Notes: generated by a model not told the origin, from the sequence alone. Shown: positions 1 to 7,143, numbered from the stretch's first letter. The stretch: DNA of 45,435 nucleotides from Rhabdothermincola sediminis (GCF_014805525.1 NZ_JACFSZ010000022.1:1-45435), one strand, 5' to 3'. Translations and numbers: made by a program.

Positions 1-1
1 G

Positions 2-172
2 GCCGCGCCGTCGTCGGGGTGGCCGCCGCCCGCCCCGGTGCCGCCTCCCGAGGTGATCCCACCGCCACCACCTCCCTGGGAGCCTCCGGCCCCGCCACGC
101 GACGACGAGCCCGGCCTGTCGCCATGGGCCCCACCGGGTGACGATGGCGAAGCATCGCCTCGAAGCGGGTAG
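2..172 (+). CDS. C-terminal end of a proline-rich protein (partial)
   Basis: This frame is open from the window edge to a TAG at 170-172 and encodes 56 residues very rich in proline, including a run of six, ending in an acidic Asp/Glu/Gly/Ser tail. Such tails are typical of disordered cytoplasmic ends of membrane or regulatory proteins. The start and any folded domain lie outside the window, so no function can be given. The next gene begins 9 bases downstream, which suggests one transcription unit. The frame was chosen over the other open frame (stop at 139-141) because its composition looks more protein-like. Confidence 0.4.
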   Translation, partial: AAPSSGWPPPAPVPPPEVIPPPPPPWEPPAPPRDDEPGLSPWAPPGDDGEASPRSG

Positions 173-181
173 TGACCAGCC

Positions 182-859
182 GTGATCCCGATCGTGCTGG
201 CGCCACCGCTCCCCGAGGCCCGGGCCCGGCGACCGTCGTCGATGTCGTTGGCCGGCGCGCTCGGCGCCGCCCTGATCGTCGTCGGGATGGTGGCGGTGGT
301 GGTGTGGGCTGCGGCCGTGTCCCCCTACGGGTTCGCTCGGTTCACGCTCGGGGACGCGGACCGGACCATCAGTGTCCGCCAAGGCGGCACCTACCTCCTG
401 TTCGAGGAGTTCACCGGCGCGGCCGGTGACGAGCCGCCGCTGCCGTTGCAGGTGTCGGTGATCGACCAGCGCGGGCAGCCCGTGGAGGTGACCTACCTCA
501 TCGATCCCACCGACCCTGGGGCGGCGGACAGCTACCGGGTGCCCTTCCACGAGGGGCGGGCGGTGGCCCGCTTCCGGGTCCCCGAGGGCGGTCGTTACCT
601 CGTCCGGGTCGATGCCCGCCCGCCGGGGACGTATCCCGCCGGACTGTACCGGGTTGATCCGGCTGCCACCGTGGCCATCGGCCGTCCGGCGAGTCTCACC
701 TGGATGGGGTCGGTGCTGGTGCCGCTCGTGGTCGGGGTGGCGCCGGTGGTGGCGGGCGTCGGCCTGCTGGCTCGGGCCTGGCGGTCGCGAGCGGGAACGG
801 AGCATGGGGCCCCATCCCTCGTGCCGCGCGGGCGCGGCGGCCTGCGGGCGGTCCGGTAG
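182..859 (+). CDS. Two-helix membrane protein with extracytoplasmic domain, unknown function
   Basis: The protein has 225 residues. Helix 1 is at about 22-46. An outside domain of roughly 110 residues follows, rich in beta-type alternation. Helix 2 is at about 173-197, and the tail is short and Arg-rich. An in-frame TGA at 173-175 means the start cannot lie upstream of GTG 182; ATG 242 (before the first helix) is the alternative. No Shine-Dalgarno is obvious. I do not recognise a family. It directly precedes dapD, and its TAG stop forms the first half of the proposed dapD -10 element, so the two genes may be expressed independently. Confidence 0.7.
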   Translation: MIPIVLAPPLPEARARRPSSMSLAGALGAALIVVGMVAVVVWAAAVSPYGFARFTLGDADRTISVRQGGTYLLFEEFTGAAGDEPPLPLQVSVIDQRGQPVEVTYLIDPTDPGAADSYRVPFHEGRAVARFRVPEGGRYLVRVDARPPGTYPAGLYRVDPAATVAIGRPASLTWMGSVLVPLVVGVAPVVAGVGLLARAWRSRAGTEHGAPSLVPRGRGGLRAVR

Positions 860-862
860 CCT
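857..862 (+). promoter_or_regulatory. -10 element of dapD (leaderless type)
   Basis: TAGCCT lies 8 bases before the dapD ATG, and no ribosome binding site separates them. It fits the TANNNT consensus of actinobacterial leaderless promoters. Its first three bases are the stop codon of the upstream gene. Confidence 0.55.
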
Positions 863-870
863 CGCCGCCC

Positions 871-1695
871 ATGGCCGATCTGCGCGCACGCATCGAAGAC
901 CTCTGGGAGCACCGGGCCGAGTTGGCAGCTGACGACGTGGAGGCCAACCAAGCGGTGTTCGAGGCCATCGCCCTGCTCGACCGCGGTGAGGCTCGGGTGG
1001 CCGAGATCGACGGTGGCGGGCAGGTGGTGGTGCACGAGTGGCTCAAGAAGGCGATCCTGCTGTACTTCAAGCAGTCGGCGATGGCCACCATCGAGCTCGG
1101 CCCGTTCGAGTACGCGGACAAGATCCCGCTGAAGAGCGGTTTCGAGGCGGCAGGGGTGCGGGTGGTGCCCGGAGCCTCGGCCCGGTTCGGGGCGTTCCTC
1201 GACCGGGGTGTGGTGCTCATGCCGAGCTATGTGAACATCGGCGCCCGGGTCGGGGCCAACACCATGGTCGATACCTGGGCGACGGTGGGATCGTGCGCCC
1301 AGATCGGTGCCAACGTGCACCTCTCCGGGGGGGTGGGCATCGGCGGGGTCCTCGAGCCACCCAACGCGGTGCCCGTCATCGTGGGCGACGACTGTCTGAT
1401 CGGCAGCCGCTGCATCGTCGCGGAAGGGGCTCGGGTCGGCGACGGGGTAGTGCTCGGTGCCGGGTGCATCCTCACCGGGTCGATCCCGGTGATCGACGCG
1501 GAGACCGGCGAGGAGCTCGGCCGGGGAGTGGTCCCGCCGTGGTGCGTCGCGGTGGCGGCAACCCGGCCGCGATCGTTTCCCGGTGGGGAGTTCGGGCTGC
1601 CCTGCGTGCTCGTGGTCAAGCACCTCGAGCCGGGGGAGCGCCACGACAAGGCCGCGCTCAACGAGGTGCTCCGTACCCACGGCGCCGCGACCTGA
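871..1695 (+). CDS. dapD: 2,3,4,5-tetrahydropyridine-2,6-dicarboxylate N-succinyltransferase
   Basis: DapD succinylates tetrahydrodipicolinate using succinyl-CoA in the succinylase branch of lysine and meso-diaminopimelate synthesis, in the cytoplasm. The product is 274 residues, the length of the E. coli enzyme. An N-terminal helical domain is followed by a left-handed beta-helix of hexapeptide repeats (about residues 105-215, for example the MPSYVNIGARVGANTMVDTW stretch and GSCAQIGANVHLSGG), then a C-terminal segment. Short E. coli-type DapD differs from the longer mycobacterial type, which is worth noting in an actinobacterium. It is followed after 3 bases by dapE, so the two form an operon for successive steps (with DapC between them in the pathway). 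A leaderless promoter is proposed at 857-862. Confidence 0.93.
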   Translation: MADLRARIEDLWEHRAELAADDVEANQAVFEAIALLDRGEARVAEIDGGGQVVVHEWLKKAILLYFKQSAMATIELGPFEYADKIPLKSGFEAAGVRVVPGASARFGAFLDRGVVLMPSYVNIGARVGANTMVDTWATVGSCAQIGANVHLSGGVGIGGVLEPPNAVPVIVGDDCLIGSRCIVAEGARVGDGVVLGAGCILTGSIPVIDAETGEELGRGVVPPWCVAVAATRPRSFPGGEFGLPCVLVVKHLEPGERHDKAALNEVLRTHGAAT

Positions 1696-1698
1696 CCC

Positions 1699-2766
1699 AT
1701 GGGCTCGGACCTGCTGGCGCTGGCGGCGTCACTGGTGGAGATCCCCTCGGTGAGCTGGCACGAAGCCGCGATCACCGACCATCTCGAGGCCCGGCTCCGG
1801 GCGGTGGCGGGTCTGGAGGTCACCCGGGTGGGCGACAACCTGGTGGCACGCACCCAGCTCGGCCGGCCCCACCGGGTGGTTCTGGCCGGCCACACCGACA
1901 CGGTGCCCGCCGACGGCAACGAGGCGGCCGTGGTCGAGGGTGATCGGCTACGTGGGCTCGGTGCCGCCGACATGAAGGGTGGCCTGGCCGTCATGGTGGA
2001 TCTGGCCGAGACGGTCACCGAGCCCGCGGTCGACGTCACCTACGTCTTCTACGCCCGCGAGGAGGTGGCGGCCGAGCACAGCGGTCTGGCCGAGGTGTGG
2101 TCGGCGCGCCCGGACCTGCTGGCGGGCGACGTGGCCTTGTTGGGTGAGCCCACGCTGGCAGCGGTCGAAGCGGGATGTCAGGGGACGATGCGCCTGCGGA
2201 TCGTGCTGCATGGGGAGCGGGCGCACACGGCGCGGCCGTGGATGGGTCGCAACGCCATCCACCGGTTGGGCGGGTTGCTCACCGCCTTGGCGGGCTACGA
2301 GGAGCGTCGGCCGGTGCTGCAGGGTTGCCGATACCGGGAGGCGCTGCAAGCGGTGGCCGTCGAGGGTGGGGTCGCGGGCAACGTCGTGCCGGACCGGGTC
2401 GTGCTCGAGGTGAACCACCGGTTCGCGCCGGACCGCACCCCGCAGCACGCGCTGGCGCACGTACGGGAGGTGATCGCTCCCTGGCTGGAGGAGGGTGACG
2501 AGCTCACGGTGGTCGATCAGGCGCCGCCAGCCGCGCCAGCGCTCGATCACCCTCTGCTCGGCGCGCTGATCGAGCGCAACGGGTTGCCGGTGCGGGCCAA
2601 GCTCGGCTGGACCGACGTCGCCTTCTTCGCTGCTCGCGGGGTCCCGGCCGCGAACTTCGGGCCGGGTGATGCGGCGATCGCACACACCCGGGACGAGTAC
2701 GTCGAGCGGGCCGACCTCGAGCGGGTGCACGGGGCGCTCGCCGACCTGCTCCGCCGCGGGGCTTGA
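1699..2766 (+). CDS. dapE: Succinyl-diaminopimelate desuccinylase
   Basis: DapE removes succinate from N-succinyl-LL-diaminopimelate to give LL-DAP for lysine and peptidoglycan. It belongs to the M20 family of di-zinc peptidases. The product has 355 residues. Visible metal and catalytic residues are H65-x-D67 in GHTDTVP, D91 in GAADMKGG and the E121-E122 pair in AREEVA. The lid/dimerisation domain spans about residues 160-270, with the HTARPW segment, and a final His lies in IAHTRDEYV. Spacing of 3 bases to dapD implies cotranscription. The gene ends 11 bases before the convergent lexA stop, with no clear terminator between. Confidence 0.92.
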   Translation: MGSDLLALAASLVEIPSVSWHEAAITDHLEARLRAVAGLEVTRVGDNLVARTQLGRPHRVVLAGHTDTVPADGNEAAVVEGDRLRGLGAADMKGGLAVMVDLAETVTEPAVDVTYVFYAREEVAAEHSGLAEVWSARPDLLAGDVALLGEPTLAAVEAGCQGTMRLRIVLHGERAHTARPWMGRNAIHRLGGLLTALAGYEERRPVLQGCRYREALQAVAVEGGVAGNVVPDRVVLEVNHRFAPDRTPQHALAHVREVIAPWLEEGDELTVVDQAPPAAPALDHPLLGALIERNGLPVRAKLGWTDVAFFAARGVPAANFGPGDAAIAHTRDEYVERADLERVHGALADLLRRGA

Positions 2767-2777
2767 GGTCAGGCTGG

Positions 2778-3419
2778 TCAGAGCTTGCGCAGCACGGTGA
2801 CGACCCTCCCGTAGATGGTCACGTCGGCCGGATCGAGCTCCATCGGTGATAGCCGCTCGTTGGCCGGCACGAGAACCACCCTGCCGCCCTTGCGGTTGAA
2901 GGTCTTGACCGTGGCTTCCTCGCCGGGGATGCCGGCCACCACGATGTCGCCCTTCTCGGCCTCGGGCTGCGCCCGAGCGACGACGAAATCGCCGTCGAGG
3001 ATGCCGGCGTCGATCATCGAGTCACCCCGGACCCGGAGCATGAACAGGTCGCCCTCGCCGCAGAAGTCGGCCGGCAGGGGGAGGACCTCCTCGACGTTCT
3101 CCTGGGCCAGCACGTCGGTGCCAGCGGCGACGTCGCCCACGAGGGGGACGTGGCGGACCGGGCGGCGGTCGATGTCGGGCGCGCCCGAGCTCGGGTCGTA
3201 GCGGACCTCGATCGCCCGGGGCTTGGTGGGGTCGCGCTTGAGGAAGCCGAGCCGCTGGAGCGTGGCCAGGTGGCTGTGCACCGTGGACGGGGAGGTGAGA
3301 CCGACCGCCTCCCCGATCTCGCGGACCGACGGGGGGTAGCCGCGATCACGCATCTGCTGCTCGATGAAGTCGAGGATGTCCTGCTGGCGCCGGGTCAGCT
3401 GGGTCGGACTCGGTGACAT
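2778..3419 (-). CDS. lexA: SOS repressor LexA
   Basis: LexA represses DNA-damage genes and cleaves itself when RecA filaments form. The product has 213 residues. A winged helix-turn-helix occupies about 1-70 (VREIGEAVGLTSPSTVHSHL). The cleavage site is A99-G100 in VGDVAAG. The Ser-Lys dyad is S134 (GDSM) and K172 (TVKTFNR). The start was set at the ATG giving MSPSPTQLTRRQ; the longer open frame upstream runs through the operator region and is not protein-like. The divergent LysM gene shares five LexA boxes at 3519-3653, so autoregulation is expected. Confidence 0.96.
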   Translation of the reverse strand: MSPSPTQLTRRQQDILDFIEQQMRDRGYPPSVREIGEAVGLTSPSTVHSHLATLQRLGFLKRDPTKPRAIEVRYDPSSGAPDIDRRPVRHVPLVGDVAAGTDVLAQENVEEVLPLPADFCGEGDLFMLRVRGDSMIDAGILDGDFVVARAQPEAEKGDIVVAGIPGEEATVKTFNRKGGRVVLVPANERLSPMELDPADVTIYGRVVTVLRKL

Positions 3420-3518
3420 CGGCGGTCTCCCTTCCTCGCCGCGTCGTCCGCGGTCGGATCGCCCGTGGACACGCCCACTCGTGGTCGTGCCACTCGTGGT
3501 CGCGCCGCAGCGGTGCTG

Positions 3519-3532
3519 CGAACAGATGTTCG
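3519..3532. promoter_or_regulatory. LexA box 1
   Basis: CGAACAGATGTTCG, a perfect match to the Gram-positive/actinobacterial SOS box CGAAC-N4-GTTCG. It lies closest to lexA, 100 bp upstream of its start codon. Confidence 0.85.
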
Positions 3533-3559
3533 TAGCGTAGCAACAGCCAGGCACAGGTG

Positions 3560-3573
3560 CAAACACCTGTTCG
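3560..3573. promoter_or_regulatory. LexA box 2 (degenerate)
   Basis: CAAACACCTGTTCG keeps the right half GTTCG and the spacing, but has A for G at the second position of the left half. It is probably a weaker site. Confidence 0.5.
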
Positions 3574-3582
3574 GGATCACCC

Positions 3583-3611
3583 TTGACCCGAACGCATGTT
3601 CGTGTCACCAT
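3583..3611 (+). promoter_or_regulatory. Possible promoter of the LysM gene
   Basis: TTGACC (3583-3588) and CACCAT (3606-3611) are separated by 17 bases. The -10 is imperfect. LexA box 3 lies over the -35/spacer, where a bound repressor would block polymerase. Confidence 0.4.
3589..3602. promoter_or_regulatory. LexA box 3
   Basis: CGAACGCATGTTCG, a perfect symmetric SOS box overlapping the proposed promoter of the LysM gene. Confidence 0.85.
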
Positions 3612-3624
3612 GAGGGCCATGGAT

Positions 3625-3638
3625 CGAACGCACGTTCC
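3625..3638. promoter_or_regulatory. LexA box 4
   Basis: CGAACGCACGTTCC has both core halves GAAC and GTTC intact, with one outer mismatch. It lies just downstream of the proposed transcription start of the LysM gene. Confidence 0.75.
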
Positions 3639-3639
3639 C

Positions 3640-3653
3640 GGAACACTTGTTCC
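3640..3653. promoter_or_regulatory. LexA box 5
   Basis: GGAACACTTGTTCC is a symmetric site with intact GAAC/GTTC cores. Its centre is 15 bp from that of box 4, so two dimers would nearly touch. Confidence 0.75.
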
Positions 3654-3736
3654 CGCGGCCTCCACTGGGCGGGTGGTGCCGTGCCGGCGTGCGTTGAACC
3701 GGCGCAAGTGTCACACCCCCTGAGGAGACTCGTCCC

Positions 3737-4210
3737 ATGGCCGCCGTCATCGTCCCCAACCGCCCGGTCGCCCCCCGACCTGTTCCCACCCCTGGCCTCG
3801 CGCCCGCTCGCCGGCCCGAGCTGCGGGTCATCCCTGGTGGCCGCAGCGCGGCCAGGCGCGCACCCGCGGCCGTCTACCGCCGCCGCCGGCTCGCGGCCGC
3901 GGCACTCCTCGTGCTGGTCGCCGGCGTCATGTACCTGGCGGCCATCGGCGCTGCAGCGTTGCTTGGTGGGCACCAGGTTGCCGGGCCGACCCGCGACTCC
4001 GGCGCCCCGTCGGTCCCGGCGCCCACCGGTGTAGCTCCGAGCCGGGCAGAGATGTACGTCGTGCAACCCGGCGACACCCTGTGGTCGATCGCGCGCCGGC
4101 TCCAACCTGAGGGCGACCTGCGCCCGCTGGTGGACCGGCTGGCCGACCGCAACGGCGGAGCGAGCATCCAGGTGGGTCAGCGGCTGTTGCTCGATGCGCC
4201 CGCCGACTGA
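3737..4210 (+). CDS. LysM membrane protein, likely SOS-induced division inhibitor (ChiZ/DivS position)
   Basis: The product has 157 residues: a Pro/Arg-rich cytoplasmic N-terminus (1-50), one transmembrane helix (about 52-77), a linker and an extracytoplasmic LysM peptidoglycan-binding domain (106-153, YVVQPGDTLWSIARRL). AGGAG lies about 9 bases before ATG 3737. Genes divergent from lexA with TM+LysM architecture in mycobacteria (Rv2719c/ChiZ) and corynebacteria (DivS) are SOS-induced and halt division; that role is inferred here from architecture, position and LexA boxes. There is no separate hydrolase domain. It could instead be a simple cell-wall anchor protein. Confidence 0.8.
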   Translation: MAAVIVPNRPVAPRPVPTPGLAPARRPELRVIPGGRSAARRAPAAVYRRRRLAAAALLVLVAGVMYLAAIGAAALLGGHQVAGPTRDSGAPSVPAPTGVAPSRAEMYVVQPGDTLWSIARRLQPEGDLRPLVDRLADRNGGASIQVGQRLLLDAPAD

Positions 4211-4303
4211 GCGGCATCCCTCGGCTCACCGCCCGGCGCGGGCCAGCCCGAGCGTGCTCGTCCTCGCCACGCCTCGGGCCTGCGCTGTGCAGATCGCCGG
4301 CGG

Positions 4304-4309
4304 TAGCGT
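4304..4309 (+). promoter_or_regulatory. -10 element of nrdR (leaderless type)
   Basis: TAGCGT lies 7 bases before the GTG start of nrdR, with no ribosome binding site between. This supports the short NrdR start at 4317. Confidence 0.55.
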
Positions 4310-4316
4310 CGAAGGC

Positions 4317-4784
4317 GTGCGTTGTCCGGCCTGCACCAGTGTCGAGGACAAGGTCGTCGATTCGCGCATGGCCGATGACGGCTCCACGATCCGGCGCCGG
4401 CGGGAGTGTCTCGAGTGCGGTCATCGGTTCACGACCTTCGAGCGCCACGAGGAGCAGCCCATCGTCGTGGTGAAGCGCTCGGGCGACCGGGTGCCCTTCG
4501 ACCGCTCGAAGATCGAGATGGGTGTGGTTGCGGCGGCGAAGGGCAGGCCGGTGACCCTCGAGCAGATCGGTGAGCTCGCGGCCGATCTCGAGGACCGGTT
4601 CCGGCTGGGCGGTGGGGAGGTCACGAGCGAGCAGATCGGGCTCGCGGTGCTGGACGGTCTGCGCGAGCTCGATCAGGTGGCCTACGTGCGCTTCGCGAGT
4701 GTCTACAAGGGGTTCGAGGACCCGGCCGACTTCCAGCGCGAGGTGCGGCTGCTCACCAAGTCGACCGCCCCCAAGCGTCACTGA
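4317..4784 (+). CDS. nrdR: Transcriptional repressor NrdR
   Basis: NrdR senses ATP/dATP through an ATP-cone and represses ribonucleotide reductase genes by binding paired NrdR boxes. The product has 155 residues, the family norm. The zinc ribbon has cysteines 3, 6, 31 and 34 (RCPAC and CLECG) and is followed by the FTTFER motif; the ATP-cone spans about 49-139. The GTG start giving VRCPAC was chosen because the family begins MRCPxC, although the frame stays open upstream. The likely target, nrdJ, lies 2.5 kb downstream with matching boxes. The 3' end overlaps the convergent RibD-C gene by 7 bp. Confidence 0.95.
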   Translation: MRCPACTSVEDKVVDSRMADDGSTIRRRRECLECGHRFTTFERHEEQPIVVVKRSGDRVPFDRSKIEMGVVAAAKGRPVTLEQIGELAADLEDRFRLGGGEVTSEQIGLAVLDGLRELDQVAYVRFASVYKGFEDPADFQREVRLLTKSTAPKRH

Positions 4785-5530
4785 GCCAGCTCACGGCGCA
4801 GGTAGCGCAGGAAGAGCGACCCGTCCTCCTCGAGCACCCGTGAGACCACGAGACCTTCCGGCTGCGGCGGCTCGGCCCCGTGAGCGCAGCGGGGGGACGG
4901 CCCGGCGACGAGCAGGGGAGCGATCGTCAGGCAGAGCTCGTCGATGACCCCTGCGTTGACCAGCTCGCCATTGAGGGCCGGTCCGCCTTCGCAGAGGACC
5001 ACTCCCGCTCCCGTCTCCCGCAGGGTCGCCAGCGCCGCCAGGGGGTCGAAGGTCGTGTCTCCGGCGTCGATGATGTCGGCCACGGCCGCCAGCCGGGCTC
5101 GGCGCTCGGCATCAGCCTTCTCGATGGTGAGCACCAGCGGCCGCCGGGCCGGGTCGGAGAACAGCCGGGCTCCCGGGTCGAGGTCGAGCCGGCCCGACAC
5201 CACGGCGATGCGGGGGTGCGGTTCCTGGCCTCGCTCGAGGCGGAGGCGTTGGTCCCGGGCCGAGGTGCGTGGTGGGCCGTAGTGCTCGGCTCGCACGGTG
5301 CCCGCCCCCACGAGGATCACGTCCGCGATGGAGCGCAGGGCGGTGAAGATGGCCCGGTCGGCGGGGCCCCCGAGACCACCCGAGCGGCCCTCCAGCGCCG
5401 TGGCGCCGTCCGCGCTCTGCACCATGTTCACGGCCAGCCACGGCCGGCGCTCGAGCGGCGCCCGCCGGTCGGTGCGATACAGCTCGGGTCCGTCGACGTC
5501 GCCAGCGGGCTCGGGGAGCAGTTGCCGCAT
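4778..5530 (-). CDS. RibD C-terminal-domain (pyrimidine reductase) family protein
   Basis: The product has 250 residues covering only the reductase half of RibD (DHFR-like fold). Visible features are WLAVNMVQSADGATALEGRSGGLG near the N-terminus, DVILVGAGTVRAEHYGP, and GVVLCEGGPALNGELVNAGVIDELCLTIAP. These are the NAD(P)H and substrate-binding signatures of 5-amino-6-(5-phosphoribosylamino)uracil reductases. The deaminase domain of true RibD is absent. Actinobacterial stand-alone members are often annotated as pyrimidine reductase family proteins, and their exact substrate is uncertain. The start at 5530 is set by a leaderless -10 element 7 bases upstream. Confidence 0.82.
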   Translation of the reverse strand: MRQLLPEPAGDVDGPELYRTDRRAPLERRPWLAVNMVQSADGATALEGRSGGLGGPADRAIFTALRSIADVILVGAGTVRAEHYGPPRTSARDQRLRLERGQEPHPRIAVVSGRLDLDPGARLFSDPARRPLVLTIEKADAERRARLAAVADIIDAGDTTFDPLAALATLRETGAGVVLCEGGPALNGELVNAGVIDELCLTIAPLLVAGPSPRCAHGAEPPQPEGLVVSRVLEEDGSLFLRYLRRELAQ

Positions 5531-5537
5531 GGCGCCG

Positions 5538-5543
5538 ACGCTA
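5538..5543 (-). promoter_or_regulatory. -10 element of the RibD-C gene (leaderless type)
   Basis: On the minus strand TAGCGT is followed by 7 bases and then the ATG at 5530. Confidence 0.5.
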
Positions 5544-5825
5544 GTAGCGACCGGCGGGAGCACTCGGCTCCGCCCGCGACCGCAAGCGAACCCAACGGGC
5601 CCGACCGGCGGCGGATGCCCCGCCGGCCGGCCAGAGCAAGTCGGGAGGTCCGGGCGACCGATTCGGCCGTGTTGCAATGTCGTTGCGGAGGCTCCAGGGT
5701 CCGCGATCGGGTGCCGATGCTCGGGTAGAACCCGCTGCAGAACGCCGTTCCAATCCGTTCGGGCTGCGTGAGCGGTCGGGTCCGGCGGTCTACCCGGCGG
5801 CGCGTGGTGAGTGGTGAGGAGGACG
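5544..5825. other. Intergenic region between divergent genes
   Basis: About 280 bases without a credible gene. The open frames here are shadows. I see no tRNA fold, riboswitch or strong promoter hexamer pair, apart from the RibD-C gene -10 at its left edge and a Shine-Dalgarno at its right edge. Confidence 0.4.
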
Positions 5826-6728
5826 ATGGGGGCTCTGCAGCGTGCGGTCGAGCCGGTCGGCGCGGTGCTCCACGCGGCGCGCCGACCGGCGTCCTACGCC
5901 GGTCAACTGCGCGAGGCCCTCTCCACGGTCATCACCGCGGGGATGTGGCCGCTCGGGTTCACCAGCTCGGACCTGGCCGACGTCGGCCGCCTCGAGGAGC
6001 TGCCGAGCACCGTCGAGACGCCCGTGCTGCTGGTCCACGGGTACGGGGCGAACAAGTCGAACTGGCTGTTCCTGCGCCGCTACCTGGAGCAGGCCGGCTT
6101 CGCCCGGGTGCACGCGTTCGACTACAACCCGCTCGCCGCCGACATCCCGCAGCTCGCGCAGCGATGCGCCGAGTGCGCTGAGCAGCTCCGGGGACGGTTG
6201 GGGGTGGAGCGCATCCATCTCGTGGGCCACTCCCTCGGTGGGGTCATCGCTCGCTATGCGGTGCAGGTGCTCGGCTTGGAGGGGGTCGATGTGTGCATCA
6301 CCATCGCCTCACCTCATGGTGGGTTGCGGCTGGCTAGCTACGGCTCGCCGCTCGCGGCCCTGAGCCCCCTGGCGAGCGGGCTGCAGTTGCGCCCGGACTC
6401 GGAGGTCATGACGCTGCTGCGCTACAGCGCCCGTGCGCTCCCGACCCGGTTCGTGGCGTACTACTCGAACCTCGACATGATCGTCCCGGCTCGCCGGGCG
6501 ATGATCCTCGAGCCGGAGCTGCGGGCGACCAACATCCTGGTCAAGGATCACGGCCACCTGTCCATCGTGCTGTCCCGTCGCCTCGCTCAGTCCGTCGTCG
6601 ATCAGCTCGGCGCGGCCGAGGGTCTGCCCGGTTACGGATCGCCCGTCGTGGGGCTGCCCGAGCACGCCCTGGGCCGTCACCCGGTCGCGGGGTCAGCGGC
6701 GCCGGGCTCGACCCGGGCTACCGGCTGA
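5826..6728 (+). CDS. Alpha/beta hydrolase, lipase/esterase family
   Basis: The product is 300 residues from ATG 5826, or 305 from GTG 5811. AGGAGG at 5817-5822 is only 3 bases before the ATG, so the start is uncertain. The hydrolase core begins at TPVLLVHGYGANKSNW (oxyanion HG motif). The nucleophile is S136 in GHSLGG. The acid is probably the Asp in YYSNLDMIVP and the base the His in KDHGHLSIVLS. The closest family is the triacylglycerol lipase/PGAP1-like group. No signal peptide is visible, though the N-terminal 40 residues are moderately hydrophobic. The substrate cannot be told. Confidence 0.85.
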   Translation: MGALQRAVEPVGAVLHAARRPASYAGQLREALSTVITAGMWPLGFTSSDLADVGRLEELPSTVETPVLLVHGYGANKSNWLFLRRYLEQAGFARVHAFDYNPLAADIPQLAQRCAECAEQLRGRLGVERIHLVGHSLGGVIARYAVQVLGLEGVDVCITIASPHGGLRLASYGSPLAALSPLASGLQLRPDSEVMTLLRYSARALPTRFVAYYSNLDMIVPARRAMILEPELRATNILVKDHGHLSIVLSRRLAQSVVDQLGAAEGLPGYGSPVVGLPEHALGRHPVAGSAAPGSTRATG

Positions 6729-6767
6729 CACGCGAGCCGGCGCGCCTCGCGGCCGGGGCGTCCCCAA

Positions 6768-6835
6768 GCCTGTGGACGTGGTCACCGAGAATCCACCGCG
6801 AATTCACAGGGTTGTACCTCTTTTGTCCCACAGGC
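6768..6835. repeat. Inverted repeat with 8-bp arms
   Basis: GCCTGTGG (6768-6775) and CCACAGGC (6828-6835) are perfect complements separated by 52 bases that are less GC-rich than the surroundings. The role is unknown. Confidence 0.4.
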
Positions 6836-6850
6836 CGTTCTTCGTAGGTT
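6823..6850 (+). promoter_or_regulatory. Possible promoter inside the intergenic region
   Basis: TTGTCC (6823-6828) and TAGGTT (6845-6850) are spaced by 16 bases. Transcription would start near 6857 and run towards nrdJ. There is no obvious reading frame, so a small RNA or a second nrdJ promoter is possible. Confidence 0.3.
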
Positions 6851-7070
6851 GATCCGTGCAACGACGGCTGCGGCGCGGACGGCGGATGGTGGTAAGGCGT
6901 CTGCGTTCTCGCTGGCAGGACGACTCCTTGGGGGACCGCGTGAGGGGAGTGGGAGCTCGACGAGCGACCTCGAGTCCGCGCGGACACCTCCTGACCTGCT
7001 CGTTCGCGCCGCAGCACGCGTCGGTCTGCTGGCGTTGTGCTCCGACGGCTCCCGACTCGCGGATCAACCG

Positions 7071-7100
7071 TTGACAACCTCGTAATTACGGTGATGTAAT
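7071..7100 (+). promoter_or_regulatory. nrdJ promoter (sigma-70 type)
   Basis: A consensus -35 TTGACA (7071-7076) and TGTAAT -10 (7095-7100) are separated by 18 bases. The predicted start near 7107 falls inside NrdR box 1. The leader to the ATG would be about 185 bases. A weaker TAACCT at 7214-7219 could give a shorter transcript. Confidence 0.7.
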
Positions 7101-7104
7101 CACC
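7090..7104. promoter_or_regulatory. 15-bp palindrome over the nrdJ -10
   Basis: GGTGAT-GTA-ATCACC has perfect 6-bp arms and covers the whole -10 hexamer. It may be an operator for a regulator other than NrdR. Confidence 0.4.
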
Positions 7105-7117
7105 GAACATCTTGTGG
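7102..7117. promoter_or_regulatory. NrdR box 1
   Basis: ACCGAACATCTTGTGG shares the core ACATCTTGTGG with box 2. Its left half is imperfect. It covers the predicted transcription start. Confidence 0.65.
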
Positions 7118-7143
7118 CCAGGGGGGCACGTGGGGCTGGCAGA

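Larger units (their letters stand above)
6729..7070. other. Long intergenic region upstream of the nrdJ promoter
   Basis: About 340 bases without a convincing gene. Two overlapping open frames (6849-7085 and 6856-7074) encode Arg/Ser-rich sequence without protein character. The region holds an inverted repeat and a promoter-like pair (listed separately). I looked for the conserved boxes of a cobalamin riboswitch, which might be expected near a B12-dependent enzyme, and did not find them. Confidence 0.5.

Noticed and set aside
3420-3707. N-terminal extension of LexA by 96 codons
   Set aside because: It covers the LexA boxes and promoters, has no LexA homology and an odd Arg/Thr composition; the family begins at the HTH near MSPSPTQLTRRQ.
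6849-7085. Small ORFs in the gap before nrdJ
   Set aside because: There is no ribosome site, the composition is Arg/Ser-rich, and two frames overlap; the nrdJ promoter lies inside one of them.
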